Assembly: GCA_019914995.1 (NCBI GenBank)
Contig: CM034135.1
Coordinates: 2,916,501-2,980,500, forward strand
Direction of reading: 5' to 3'
Source of the DNA: Acanthochlamys bracteata
Lineage: Eukaryota > Streptophyta > Magnoliopsida > Pandanales > Velloziaceae
DNA length: 64,000 nt
The notes under the pieces: model-generated
What the model was told of the DNA's origin: nothing
The model's input: only the letters and a program-made list of their open reading frames with translations
Databases searched by the model: none
Shown here: positions 13,101 to 25,189 of the stretch, one piece after another
Numbering within the stretch: the first letter of the stretch is position 1
How the letters are laid out: each line of letters opens with the position of its first letter
Translations under genes and position numbers: made by a program

Positions 13101-13926
13101 ATTTCAGGTAAAATGAGTCAAAAGGAGAACTTTATTCATTCTGAGAAATGAGAAGCAGATTATTGAGTGCTTTTTGAATGGTCTAAGTTATGAGTAGCAC
13201 ATGCCACATAAAAAGAATTTATGCCCATTCAAAAATTTCAACCATTAAGACTTCCATTGAAGTATAATCATCTTGTTCCTAATGCATGTTTTGACACCAA
13301 GAGAGAAACAATAAGCATAGAGCACATGTTACAATGCATTTGTCAAATGTCTAGCAAGAACGAAGCACCGTGTGCATGCATGATTCAAACAGGGACCAAT
13401 AAAGCAAACTTTTCCTAGCAAAAGAAGCAATAGAATGCTCACAGGAACTTCATATGAATAAGGTTAGCAATCTCAGGTGCCAATGTCCCCTTCAAACAAA
13501 GATCTTTCAAATTCCTGCAAGAAAAGAGTATTAGCTGTGTCTTCATACTGAATCTATTTTCCGTGGAACTGCATGCTCAGTTATATTCCACAGAAATAAT
13601 TGTGCAAACTTACAGCACAATCACTGTCCCATCACCAGAGCACTCCACTCCAAACCATTTGCAATGATCTACTTCCTCTCCATTCCAATTCCACAACGCA
13701 TTATATGGATCCACTTCAATTCGTTCTTTAAACTTTGAAAGAGCTGTACCTGCTTCAAAACAACACAACAAATTAACAACCAAACTACTCAAAAATCAAC
13801 AAAACCCAGAATGTAATAAATCCCAATTTGTTTTTGCTTACCTTCATCATTGATAGATGAACAAAGATCCAACTCTTGACAAACCAAACAAATCAACCAC
13901 AACAAAGAAACAATTCTAACATTCAT
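10131..13926 (-). CDS. LRR receptor-like pseudokinase, MRH1/MDIS-type
   Basis: A single-pass membrane receptor-like protein of 661 residues. Nine exons join in frame: 13842-13926, 13614-13749, 13443-13514, 12611-12754, 12410-12529, 11710-12212, 11438-11628, 11231-11363 and 10131-10732. It has a signal peptide (MNVRIVSLLWLICLVC), an LRR N-terminal cap (WFGVEC), only about three to four leucine-rich repeats whose exons are 72 or 144 nt, a Ser/Pro/His-rich juxtamembrane stretch (about 200-300), a membrane helix (about 306-328) and a kinase-like domain (355-640). The kinase signatures are lost: the beta-3 lysine is Val396, the HRD triad reads FDK (496-498) and the DFG triad reads NLE (516-518). 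It should therefore bind or scaffold rather than phosphorylate. Members of this family act in root-hair growth and pollen tube guidance. The exact orthologue is unclear. Confidence 0.88.
12969..13002. repeat. Alternating purine-pyrimidine tract (GT/GC/CA)
   Basis: A short run of mostly alternating G/T, G/C and A/C dinucleotides sits in the intron between the 72-nt and 144-nt LRR exons of the pseudokinase gene. Such tracts can adopt left-handed DNA and often vary in length. No function is implied. Confidence 0.5.
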
Positions 13927-15183
13927 CTTCGATCTGGGCAATCTTTCTTCTTCAGACCCAAAATTGAAACCAAACAAAACAAAACAGAATGAATGATCGG
14001 ATGAATGAATCAGTACAGAAGTGAACGCGTGAAGATAAGGAACGCGGGATTGAGATGGAAGAATTGTTCAGATATTGAGAAGGAATTGGGAAAGGAACCA
14101 TTTCCTTGAGAATAATTTCTTCAGAGTCGAGGGAATTAAACCAAAAAACAAAAGCTTCATTTGTCACGCATTGATTCATTCATTTGCGGTGAGTTTCCCT
14201 GAGGTTTGCAGATAAATGAGTTTGTTGACCTTTGGCCGCAATTTTTTTTTAATTTCAGATTTTGTTTTTATTTTTATTTGTTTTTTATTATTTCGTCTTA
14301 GGTGAATTGGATTGCAAGTGAAGAATAAGGGGGGGCTGTAAGCCTGTAATACACTAATACTTAGCAAATTATTAAATCGAAAAAAATATTGGTTAATCAT
14401 TAATTAGTTAATTAATTGATCGATTTAGTAAGTTTGGTATATTGAAATTAGCGGTTAGCTGGCAAAGTGATTAGCAGATTTAATTGGTTATTAAAGTGAG
14501 ATTAAGATTAGCTTACCGAAGTTTAGAAAAACATTATTATATGGGTATTTATATATGTATGTACTGAATTTATTTCATTAATATTTGAGTGGTTCCCCAG
14601 TAATGCGAAAAGGTCATTACCCAGATTTAAATCATAATAATTTCTCTGAATTTTATTTATTTATCATCACTTACCTCAATTAAAGCTTCTCTTTTTAATA
14701 AAAATAGAATAACAATAGATGAATTCGCCAAATGCTGTTTAATATAATAATCTACTACAATGGTAACTAAAAAATTTTGATTATTGGAATCCTACTATAT
14801 TACTAACTTGAAAAGATTTATGTAATCAATCAAGTTTGGATTTAAGAAAGATTAATTTTAAAATTTCAAATATAAGTAAATACTATTGTTATCCATTACA
14901 TTACGAAATTATGTAATAATTCCTTAACACCTACTAATGCAGAACAGGTCTTCAGTACACACAACAATGATGTATTAGTCAAGTTAATATTACTACTAAA
15001 AAAAACCATTTGCGTGCATCAGTGACTAAACGTGTGATTCAATTTCTGTAATACTTATTTGTTTTTGCTTTTAATGGTCTAAACTTGTTGTGATTTCATA
15101 CTCCACGCGTATGTGATTGGATTTAGAAGGTCAATCATTCGTTGTAAGAACAGAAAGAAATCGAGCGGACGGATTAACGGATC

Positions 15184-15399
15184 GTTTGGAATTCCTTACA
15201 AAAATGTGTTTTGATATAAAAAAAATTTAATAAACTTTTTTAAAACGAATTTATTTATTAATTAAAAATAAAAAATTAGACATATAATATTTTTATGATT
15301 TATAATTTATTTTTATTTAAAATTTTATTAAAAATTTTTAAATAAAAATATTTGAAAGTTGAAGAAATAAAACACATAACTGCATAAGTAAGTCCAAAC
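15184..15399. repeat. AT-rich MITE-like unit with inverted ends
   Basis: The left end starts GTTTGGAATTCCTTA and the right end, read in reverse, starts GTTTGGACTTACTTA, matching at about 12 of 15 positions. The interior consists of imperfectly mirrored A/T runs. It belongs to the same dispersed type as the units at 19913, 45728, 46781 and 47774. Confidence 0.5.
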
Positions 15400-16789
15400 A
15401 ATTTCTAAGTTTTAATATTAATCGTTAACATTATGAAACTGTAGCATATTTGGCTGTGTTTTTCTAAAATATTTTTAATTTTTAATTTTATTTTTAATAA
15501 ATATTTTATAATATTTATTTAAAGTAAAAAATATATAAAAATTGTACATTATAAAATTTATTAAATAATTTTTTTATTTTTTTAAATAAAAAAATAAATT
15601 TATATTTTAAAATATTATAAAAATATTTTTTATTTTCAAAAAAAATTTGTTCATATTTGAACTTTGACCGGTGTTGTTTCTTCAAGTTCTAGCTTCTCTA
15701 GCTAGCATTAACTGAAAGGACTCATCTTGAAATGCTTATCAATAGTCACTGGTTCTTATCTCTAACATATTGTTGAAAATTTTTAAAGATGATGAAGATG
15801 CATAAAATTTTAAATGTACCTGTTTTAATAATTCCATTGGATAACATCAATAAAAATGGTTGATTGAGATTTCCTCACAAGTATATGACCAAAATCTAAA
15901 AGGTCACAGAGATTTTATTGTGTTTTGTATTTTTAACATTTACAACTAATTCTTTTTTACTAGAAAGTTTTTCAACATATTTCTAGCTGCATATTAAAAT
16001 AAAAAAAATTACTTTTAATTTATTTTTTATATAAATCTATAGAAACTAAATTCACTTTAGATAATCTTATTCACAGTTAACTCATTTTTTTCCCTTTTAT
16101 TTCAAAAGATTACACTTTTTATTTCTTTGTTGTCGAAAAAGAATAAATAAATGTGTTACCACAGATTCACGAATGTTCGTTTGAAATTGCTAAAACTATA
16201 TACATAATAGTTTTATAATACAATTTTAAATTTGAAGATTTTTTTTTTTGAACACGATAAATTTTTTGAGTTTGAAACAAAAAATTCTGGAAACGCAAAC
16301 AAGCCTAAACATTGACGCCGCAGCCACTACAACTGTACCCCATTCATGGTAGTAGAACCAAAGCATCAATTCATCACCTGATTAGGCACATGACAACAGT
16401 ACCCAACTGCAAAATCTAGGCTCTACAAGATTTTCGGTTAAGTGTCGTATGCAATTCCAGAATGAGTGATTGTCGTAACATAAACGAAAGGCACATATAG
16501 GAATAATCATGGTAAAAATATTTTTTTAAATTGAAATATATTTTCAAAATTTTTAAATCTATTTTTATAATCTTTATTATCTTTCTAGATATACTTTCAT
16601 ATATTTTGTTAATTTTTACTATTTATATTATCATAATCAAATAGTCGCATTGAAATCAATTCGTAGTTCGATTAAGATAAAATTTTGTTAACATGTTACT
16701 GACTCATAATTTTTTATACTTAATAATAAAAATTAAATTTGAAATGTATTAGAGTGTGCATAAAAACTAGAATATCTCTATCATTATGT

Positions 16790-17184
16790 ATATATATAAT
16801 ATGGGTATTCTTTTTTTAAAAGCACTTTTTGATATTTCTTTTCTGATTTACGATAAATGTGATCTTTAAATTCAATCTTTACTATTAGATATAAAAAATA
16901 ATTGAATTAGTAACCTACTCAAAAAATTTCATCTCAATCGAATTACGAAACGATCTCTATCCGACTATTTAATCAAAAAGACAGATATGATACAATATAT
17001 TTTAAAAAAAAATTTTTTTTGTTATTTTGATCAAGTAGCCGGATGAATATCAATTTGTAATTCAATTGAAGATAAAATTTTATGAAAAAATTTCTAACTC
17101 ATTCTTTTCATATCTAACGATAGAAATTTAAATACCACCCCTATCATAAACCGGAAAGAAATGTCCTTATTTCTAACCATATAT
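16790..17184. repeat. AT-rich foldback (MITE-like) element, second copy
   Basis: Between TATATA-rich borders lie two arms (about 16920-16990 and 17025-17100) that pair as inverted repeats: TCTCAATCGAATTACGAA on the left faces TTTGTAATTCAATTGAAGAT on the right. The same arm sequence occurs in the element in SAM50 intron 2. A partial third copy seems to lie at about 16620-16780 (CAATTCGTAGTTCGATTAAG). Confidence 0.6.
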
Positions 17185-18862
17185 ACTTTCTTATTTTTTT
17201 AAAATTATAAAATATTAACAAATTTTATTTAAAAAATATATAATATTTTAAAAAATAAAAATAATGCAATAAATACTGCCAAATATTCGTTATGTATACA
17301 TTCCAATAGAATTCAACTCTTAAAAACTTTTTTACACATCAGCTATGATCGTATGATGTGAGACTTATAGAGAGAAAATGGAAGGCAAAAATTAATTAAA
17401 ATACGAGAAATAAATAACGATTGAAAGATTTAATTTGTATATTCTTTTTAATTTAAAAGTTTATAAAAAAATTAATTAAAAAAGTGATATTCTTTTTAAA
17501 ATAGAAAACACTTCATCACCTAAGCTAAACGTCCCCTAAGTAATGCTGTTCATAACGGAGGAGAGCTTCCTCGTTTGCACGTGAAGTGAATCGTAGTGGA
17601 TTTGACACTTTGCTTTCAATACATTCCTGCGAGAATCAACAATAGAGACCTGCACTTGTATACGATTTATAGCATCCCATGAAAGATATCTTATTGTTAA
17701 CCACTTCCTACTTTCATAACCTGCAAGGAAGAATCATGTTGGGGTCATCAGCGCTTGAACTGCCACTATGAATGAAGCACCACTGGTATTGCAATCTTCA
17801 CTTACCAGCCATAACCATTTCATTTACCACTCCCTCTAAATTGATACTTCCAATGAGCTACCATACTTTAAACCTAACACCTTCTAAGATCAACTCTAAA
17901 CACTAACAACAACACTAAAATTTGAAAATCTTATATGGCCTCATTTTGAATGACTTAATTCTTCATATGTAAAAGCTGATAAAAATTTTTTGTTGCAGAT
18001 ATTGCAAGAAGCTTGTTCCACAAACAGGAACGAATCATTTTCATTCCAATTTCAGTTCACAAGCCTAAACAGGCTCCTAGAGTTTGTTAATGTTCAAGGA
18101 AAGAGACATTGAAGAAATGTTTCTCCTAACTTTTGTCATCTTGCAATTAGGCATTTTTGCTCAATAATATCAATTTCTTCAAATATCACTATCAAAGCTT
18201 AAAAAAAATTCAAAAGAAAAAGAATAAGAAAATTAAAAAACAAAAAAATTTGAAAATATATTCAACCAATGCAAACAACTATGACAATATTCTTTACACA
18301 TTATTTTCACAGAAAAGGAAAGGAGTAAGCTAGCAATTTAGCATTAAAATCTACTATCAGTTCTTGATGTAAACACAGATCACCGTTGATTCAAACCTTA
18401 ATCAAGAAGAAATCATCTATTACCAAGAAAAATTACATCTTTAATATATAACTATCAACCTGAAAACTTCCCAAGAACTCTCAGTCCTTGTACTATCAAT
18501 TCTTAACTTTGCTCATATATTCATCATGAGAAGATGAAGTTAATTGAAACAAAACATCAAAACTAACAACTTTAAAATACGAGAAAAGAAGAACATTAAG
18601 GGGAGCTGCTGATTAAAATCTACATTCATCAGTTGATGTACATTAACCATTAATTCTATGGTCATTCTTGATTGATGTAATCATCAGTGATCTCTTCCCT
18701 TCCTAATATCTCTACTTCACAGAAGGGAATTCACCAATGTTAGTTAATTAAAAGAAACAGAAAAATATCCCCGATCTGAACCAAACACACATAATTCATC
18801 TTTTTCCAATTTCTACATTTTATCCAAAATTAAGAGAATTAAGAAAAACAGAAAACTCAAAC

Positions 18863-19624
18863 CTAATAGATTGGTGGGCAACATTGAGCGCAACGAAGAA
18901 GACCGTTCTCGTTGCAAGCATTGCAGCTTCTGTATCCACCTTTATCAGAAAAGCGCTTATGGCTTCCGCTACACGTGCTACACAGTACAAATCTCGCACC
19001 ACCACAAGTCTCACAAGCATCAAGGTTCGCCGGCGGCGCTCCTTCAATTATTTGTTTAAGCTCACCGCTTTCGTGCATCTGCCGTATCTCATCTGCGCCG
19101 CCAAGATAATTCCCTCCTACGAAAACGCGAGGTAGAGAAAGCTGAAGATTTCGCCCGCCGCCGAGTAGAAGATTAAGCTCATCGAGGAATGATGAGTCCA
19201 TCGATAGATCTCGTTCGTCGACGGCAACACGAAAACCTCGAAGAATCGATCGAACGGCACGGCAATCTTCGAATGTTTTTCGAACTACGCGTAGGCTAGT
19301 GTAGTAGATCACGATCCGTTTATCTTCTTCCTTGTTGCTGTTGCTACCCTTGTTATTGTTGAGGAGAGATCGCCAAGCACGGAGAGCTGAAGAAGCAGCG
19401 CGAACACGGTGGAACACAGCGGAGCGGCGAGGAGTTGAGGCGGCGTTGGTGTTATAGTGTTCGGTGTCTTCGTTCAGAAGAGATTGAATGTCTTTGAATG
19501 AAAAGGAAGGAGAAGGGAGAAGAGAAGGAGAGGGACAAGCAGTGGCCGTGGATCCACGAGAGGTATTTGACCAACGAGACCACATCGCCGGCAGCGATAG
19601 GGATGACGGCGACGGTGATAGCAA
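18863..19624 (-). CDS. Glutaredoxin-like protein with C-terminal CxxC zinc-ribbon repeats
   Basis: This single-exon gene encodes 253 residues of the plant glutaredoxin-like family that includes Arabidopsis At5g39865. A Ser/Pro-rich N-terminus (1-100) precedes a thioredoxin-fold glutaredoxin domain (about 102-195: IVIYYTSLR, CRAVRSILRGF, LPRVFVGG, YLGGADEI). The usual CPYC active site is absent and the equivalent position reads SLRVV, so normal dithiol redox activity is not expected. The C-terminus has four Cys pairs (C204/C207, C215/C218, C234/C237, C245/C248) that resemble a DnaJ-type zinc ribbon. I kept the first ATG at 19624; a second in-frame ATG at residue 14 is an equally good start. 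The molecular role of this class is not well known. Confidence 0.85.
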   Translation of the reverse strand: MLSPSPSSLSLPAMWSRWSNTSRGSTATACPSPSLLPSPSFSFKDIQSLLNEDTEHYNTNAASTPRRSAVFHRVRAASSALRAWRSLLNNNKGSNSNKEEDKRIVIYYTSLRVVRKTFEDCRAVRSILRGFRVAVDERDLSMDSSFLDELNLLLGGGRNLQLSLPRVFVGGNYLGGADEIRQMHESGELKQIIEGAPPANLDACETCGGARFVLCSTCSGSHKRFSDKGGYRSCNACNENGLLRCAQCCPPIY

Positions 19625-22600
19625 GCAAATAACGCCGGCGAGTTCTAAAGAGAGGAAATAAAAAGCCGCGTTTCCGGGCGGGTTCGATCGGTTTGGTTTG
19701 TCGTGGAGTTGTTCTTTATAAAATGGAGTATATAGATGTATATGGTTTTATTGGTTTTATTGTTAAATTAATGAATGTTATTAGTTAGAGTTGTTATCTT
19801 TTTAATTTTAAGTGCAGTTTGGTTCATTAACTCTTTAATTTGAACTATTTAAAATTAAACTATGGTAGGAGGTAAAAAAGAAGCAAATTTTTTGAATTAG
19901 TGATAAGGCAATGTTTGGTATTGCTTTTTGTTTCTACAAATATTTTTATATTTTTGATAATAAAAGTTATAAATTTTTAAAAATTAAAAACTATAAATAA
20001 ATTATATATTATATAAACTTATATGTAAAATTTAATTTTTAATAAAAATTGGTTTATTTTTTGAAAAAATTTCAAATGTCATCATGAATTTATGAAAACT
20101 TTTTATCATAAGAATTCCAAAACATACACAAAAGCTTGTTGGCAGTCTAGGTTATTTTTATTAATTAGTAATACAATTTTGAAGTTAAGATTAAATTCTT
20201 ACAGGTAACAAAGTCTGAATCCATAAAGGTACATAGGACAAGTTTCTTTGGTTTATTTCACATGGCATATTTCTTTTTTTATTTTAATCAAAGAACAGCA
20301 TGGTTGTTTTTAACAAAGGAATCTAATCTAACTGTTGAAATCAGTAGATGTTAGATTAAAGAACTTGTGATTATTGAAGGTGGTAATTGATCAACATTAC
20401 ATTGTATAAGTTATTACATAAAGAATTCAATTAGTTTAAAATCATATTTTTCTTAAATTGTGAGTGCTTGGTTTGTAAGGGGAGCGTAGGTTGGTTGATT
20501 TGTGGATAGCGTGAGAAGAAGCGGTTGGAGTGATAGCTAAACTTTATAATGAGAGCTTCGTACGATCCAAATCAGTACGTTTCTGCTCACATTCAAAATA
20601 TTTTGGCATAAATTAAATAATAACTAAGCAGAAGTATATATTATGCAAGTGTTGGAACATTAAAATGGTAGTGCAAGTAGTGTCCTTGTTCTCTTGCTCA
20701 ATGAAAAGCTGCAGTCTTGCAGTTGCAAGCAATACATGATTCATACTCAGCACCAGAAGGCAGCAGTTTGCTTCACTATGTCAAAAGACTGCTTATCTTA
20801 ATTGGTTTGTTCTCTTGGGAGTTGGGTTGAATCAGAAGCAGAGCATGTTGCTACCATGTGAAAAAGGGGAGAAAGATTTAAGGAGTGGTTGGTGAGATGA
20901 GCTTGGAAAAAACCTTATTAGTTTAACGGCTCATGTACATCAAGCGCATCTTTACAAGGGTAAAGAGTTCTCCAGGAATTTGCATAGGATCCGAGGACAT
21001 CGCTATAAGCTTTTCATTTAATTTCCAACACGTTAGTGCCGGTATAATTTGTTTTTTGGTCCCTTTTGAAGTATGCATTGTTTCAATAGATACACAGGTT
21101 ACAAAGATGTGAAAATGGGACTGGATGGGAGATTCTAAGTTCCAACACTCTCAAAGGACATACCGAAAATGTTTGGAATGATACTGAATCCTAGTCCATA
21201 GATCTTAAGCTTTTGGATCGAGTTCAAAGAAGACATAGATTTTAAAATAATACAAAATTTTATTAAAAAATATATAATTAAAAATTAAAATGTATTTTTT
21301 TTAAAAGTAATACCAAACGCGATCATCAAAATATGATTAGGAAGGATTTCAACAGGACATATCTTGCCAATGGATAATCCCAACAACTGCACAGTTTAGG
21401 ATAGACCTATGTAGGTATACGGTATCAATTACATGAATGCCAGTTTGAAACTGATAGTAGAAATAAATTGATTAATAAAACGGGCATAGTATTACTAAAT
21501 AGTTATGTATGGATATGGACCATATGGAGCATGTAATCTAGAGACATATGGAATAGAGGGTACTCAGTGAGTCCAGATTCACCAGCTGCGCACAGTACTA
21601 CAGTGGCACTGGGTAGATTTTTATCCTGACAGAGTTCATATGGGAACGACCAAGAAAACGTGGATTCTGCATCCAGTTGTTTCCAAGTTACTCAAAGCTA
21701 AGGAGTTCTCATAGTCAACCAACTACAAATTTTATTTTCTAACCTGTGTCCTGATGTTATTTAGAATTACACTTCCTGATCTTTCTTTGTTTCAACAAGC
21801 AATGGGTGTGCAACAACTACATCTGCTATATCTATCATATGGTGCTTGAGATTTCAATAATTCACTCGCTAACAGTGCACAGCAATAATTTGAAGTGGGA
21901 TTAAGATGGTGGTGGTCCTTAGTGCCTTTCAAGGAGGAGACATTGCCCCATCTTTCCAGCGCACAATCAAATGGCAATTTCAGATCTATTTGATCCAGTC
22001 ACTGATCAATATTGCTAACTTGTTCCCTATAGCAACAAGTAAATATTGTGTAGATTAGAACAAGAGCAGCTCAAAGCAAGGCTGGATTTTACAATCAGAT
22101 TAAGTTTTTAGTTTACTTCAACCCATTTTTTCCGATCAAAAACGAGTTTCATGTAAGTTTCTATGTTTATTTTAATAAACTTATTATGACAATCTTATTT
22201 TGTTTAAAACTTATCTTTTCAAAAAATTTACTTTTAAATTATTTCGTAACAAATAAAGAAGAGCTTCATCGCATATATTCCTCAACCAGTAGCAACAGGA
22301 GTTACTTTATGTGAACTAGCTTTTGAGGCAAATAAACCGTCCACTCAGTTCTTAACCATTGTAGACTTGCTTCGAGCTTAGATGGACAGCGAAAAACTGG
22401 TATCAATAAAATTCATGATAATTCCATAACTTTCTAATCTCCTCATAGCAATTTACTTAATAAAATTCATTTTACACACTGTACTATGTTTCTTTTTTGT
22501 TTGCCATTTGTTTTATATTAATCCTGGAATGCCGTAACTTATCAGTTAACTCTTACTTTTTGTTTTTTGGTGATTTTGGAGAAATTTGACTAACGATTCA

Positions 22601-22894
22601 ACTGCTTATTATTCTTAATAAGCATTTATATTTTGAAAAAATAAACAATATAAAAAAATTAGATTATTATACGGTTTTAATATATATAATTTTTATTATT
22701 TTAAAATTAAATATTAAATTATTTTGTAAAAAAATTTTAAAAATAGTTTTAGTTTTACAAAAATCTATTTTATAAGCTCCGCTGAACATTCCCAAAATAC
22801 ACTTATACTCTCCTTGGAAACAAAACAACGATCAGACGCCATTGTTACTCGCCTTCCTGAACTCCTCTCCTTCCCTATCTCTCTCATCGCATGC
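19625..22894. other. Spacer between divergent glutaredoxin-like and MSP-ankyrin genes
   Basis: This 3.3-kb stretch should hold both promoters. No gene is recognised. An AT-rich inverted-end unit lies at about 19913-20123, and similar A/T-rich mirrored sequence is found near 21245-21315 (ending AATACCAAAC) and 22615-22790, directly before the MSP-ankyrin gene. Sequence from 20460 to 21980 has only short frames without motifs. Confidence 0.45.
19913..20123. repeat. AT-rich MITE-like unit
   Basis: The left end reads GTTTGGTATTGCTTTTTG and the right end in reverse reads GTTTTGGAATTCTTATG, a loose inverted match. The interior is made of mirrored A/T runs, as in the other units of this dispersed type. 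Boundaries are approximate and no target duplication was confirmed. Confidence 0.4.
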
Positions 22895-24507
22895 ATGGAT
22901 AACTCCACAACTCAAGTAGCAGAGAAGAATATGCGAGCAAAGTTAGTAGAAATGTTAGAGGTAGATGTTCTGATCGAGTTCAAGCCAGGAGTCAAGTGTA
23001 TCACTGAACTCCACCTCCGCTCTCTCCACCCCACTGTCGCCGTTTTCTTCAAAGTCCAGACATCTGCACCCCACCGATTCCACGTCAACCCTCCCTCCGG
23101 TGACATCTCGCCTCTCTCCTCTGCTGTTCTTCGAGTCATTCTCCGTCCTCAGTCTCACCCTCCCCCTGTCTTCCCGTGCTCTCCCACGGACCGTTTCCTT
23201 ATCAAGATTTCAACCTCGTTTTCGGGCAATTCTAATGATCAATTGTCCCAGGAAATCAAACTTAAGGTTGTTTACATTGGTGCTTTCCTTCTGCTTCACG
23301 CGGCATCAATATTGGCTGACGCTGCTGCTGTACGGCAGTTGATTCGGCGGGATAAGGGAGTTGTAGCTCGTTTATCCGCAACTGAAGCTGTACAGCTCTA
23401 TAGCGCCGCTGCTTCCCTCGACGACCCGGCGTTACTTAACCTGCTATTGGATTCCGGACTCCAGCCAAACACTGATCAGCAACTGCAGGTAGTGCCAGCG
23501 CCTGGAAAGATCAATGAGTCCTTGATTCAGAGGAGAGGAGAGAAAGAATCCTGCAGTAGTAATGCTAGGACAGAGAAGCACTTCGCTAGGTCTGTCGATG
23601 CCGTGAGGGATAAGGGGCAGGTAAATTTTGATGTTATAGTTTTACCCGCATAAAAATACTTTCATTTAGGATTTATCTATGCTAATAGTATATAATCGTT
23701 TAAATAAAAAATATTTTAGAGATTTTTTAAAATAAATTTAATTTCTAACTTTAAAAAATAATAATTATTATATATATATAAATATTATACGATATAATAT
23801 TTTTAAATTTTTAAAATCAAAATACTAAAATATTATAAAAAATTTATTAAAAATATAAAGAATTTATTTGAAAAAATAAGTAAATTCAAATACAATACCA
23901 AACTTTCCCGTAGTCATGTATATACTATGTTCATGAAGATGAGCAAGACTTCATACTCATGGCAATCCTATAAAATTTTCCGTAATTCTTGCCGTGTTAA
24001 TTAAATCTGCAAGTAATATTCTCTGTTGCATGGGAAATGCAGCAAGTGGAGGTGGAAGTACCTGAACGGGGTGATATGATTCTCACTGCAGCTAGGAGAG
24101 GAGACCTCAAACGTTTAGAGTCCCTCTTGAAGAGCCGCCAGCGCGGGGCAGGCGTGCCCGGTATCGACCAGTACGGCATAACACCACTACATGTCGCGGC
24201 GATTAAGGGTCATTGCGATGTAGCAGAGCTGCTCATGGAGGCAGGGGCTGAAGTGGAGTCGCAGGACATTGAAGGACATACACCGCTTCACCTTGCCGTT
24301 GAAGGAGGCAATGCCAACATCGTGGAGCTGCTGCTAGATATGGGAGCTAATGTGAATGCCTTGAGCAGAAGAGGAGCGACGCCACTGTCAATTGCACAGG
24401 CCATGGGACACGAAGGTATCGCTCAACTGCTGCTCAGCAGGGGATCTTCCCCTGTTTGCACTGCCACTTCCTGCTCGTCCTCGTCGACTTCGTGCAGAGG
24501 TGGCTGA
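22895..24507 (+). CDS. MSP-domain ankyrin-repeat protein (vapyrin-like, short)
   Basis: Two exons (22895-23620 and 24043-24507) join in phase to give 396 residues. Residues about 24-127 form a major sperm protein/VAP fold (VLIEFKPG, TELHLRS, FHVNPPSGDISPL, DRFLIK). A helical linker with repeat-like helices follows (130-185), then a charged low-complexity stretch. Ankyrin repeats occupy about 250-375 (GDMILTAARRGDLKRLESLL, GITPLHVAAIKGHCDVAELL, GHTPLHLAVEGGNANIVELL, GATPLSIAQAMGHEGIAQLL). MSP plus ankyrin is the architecture of VAPYRIN, needed for intracellular accommodation of mycorrhizal fungi and rhizobia, but that protein has about 11 repeats and is longer. This is therefore a shorter relative whose role I cannot assign. 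The coding exons are much richer in GC than the flanks. The start is the first in-frame ATG. The 422-bp intron is AT-rich repeat sequence. Confidence 0.8.
23640..23903. repeat. AT-rich repeat filling the MSP-ankyrin intron
   Basis: Most of the intron is mirrored A/T-run sequence of the dispersed MITE-like type, ending with AATACCAAAC at 23894-23903. The left boundary is unclear. The intron keeps normal GT and AG ends (23621 and 24042). Confidence 0.4.
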
Positions 24508-25189
24508 TAACTTCTTTCTTTTGCTTCTTTACTGCAACACTTGTAAAAGATGAAGCACCGTTGTGTACCAACGGATTAATTTCTTCAATAACAAATGCAG
24601 AAACAGAATTATTCGGAAATTGAAACATACCGACTGACATTATTAGCACAAAAAAATCGCACATAAGTAGAAAAACAACTGAATACATAAAGGTTTACCT
24701 CCGATCTCATTGCAATGGTGAAGCTTCAATTTATATAGGAAGCATTCGTGTAATAACAAATAGACATTACAACTTAAATTTCAAGGTGATATGAATAGTC
24801 GAGGGCTTGACAAGAGCAAGGGGAATCTACGCAAGGCCAGGCTGCACAACCGTTTCAAACAAAAACACAGTATGTGGAAATCGTTTTTTAGTAACAACCT
24901 CACATGATACCAGGGAACTTACGGATGGAAAATTTTAGCGTCCACACTCCACAGGCAAGATTAATAGCAACTGCCAAACAGAAGAGCCAAACCACAAGCA
25001 AGAGTAGAAAACATCAATGCTGAGTGAACTCGCTAACAGCATAGCAGTTGAGCTAGTGACTAGCATCCAAGATATAAACGGTCAGTAATCATCAACAATG
25101 AGCAACTATATTCATTAAAGTACAGCATTTCAACAAATTTAAGGCATATCTTTTAACTGTCAGGTCTTCATTTTATTCTCGTGATGAAA
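24508..25189. other. Convergent 3' region between MSP-ankyrin gene and UBA1
   Basis: Two genes converge here with 682 bases between stop codons. The interval should hold both 3' untranslated regions. No further gene, RNA gene or repeat is seen. Confidence 0.5.

Larger units (their letters stand above)
13927..18862. other. Gene-free spacer with AT-rich repeats
   Basis: No coding region was recognised. The pseudokinase promoter and leader occupy the left end (about 13927-14300). The rest contains several repeat units: AT-rich inverted-repeat units near 15184-15399 and 15456-15665, and foldback copies near 16620-16780 and 16790-17184. From 17500 to 18862 the sequence is less extreme in composition and includes the expected 3' region of the glutaredoxin-like gene; nothing else is seen there. 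Confidence 0.5.

Noticed and set aside
18871..19135. Three overlapping plus-strand frames in the glutaredoxin region
   Set aside because: All are antisense to the Cys-rich glutaredoxin-like C-terminus and have no motif of their own.
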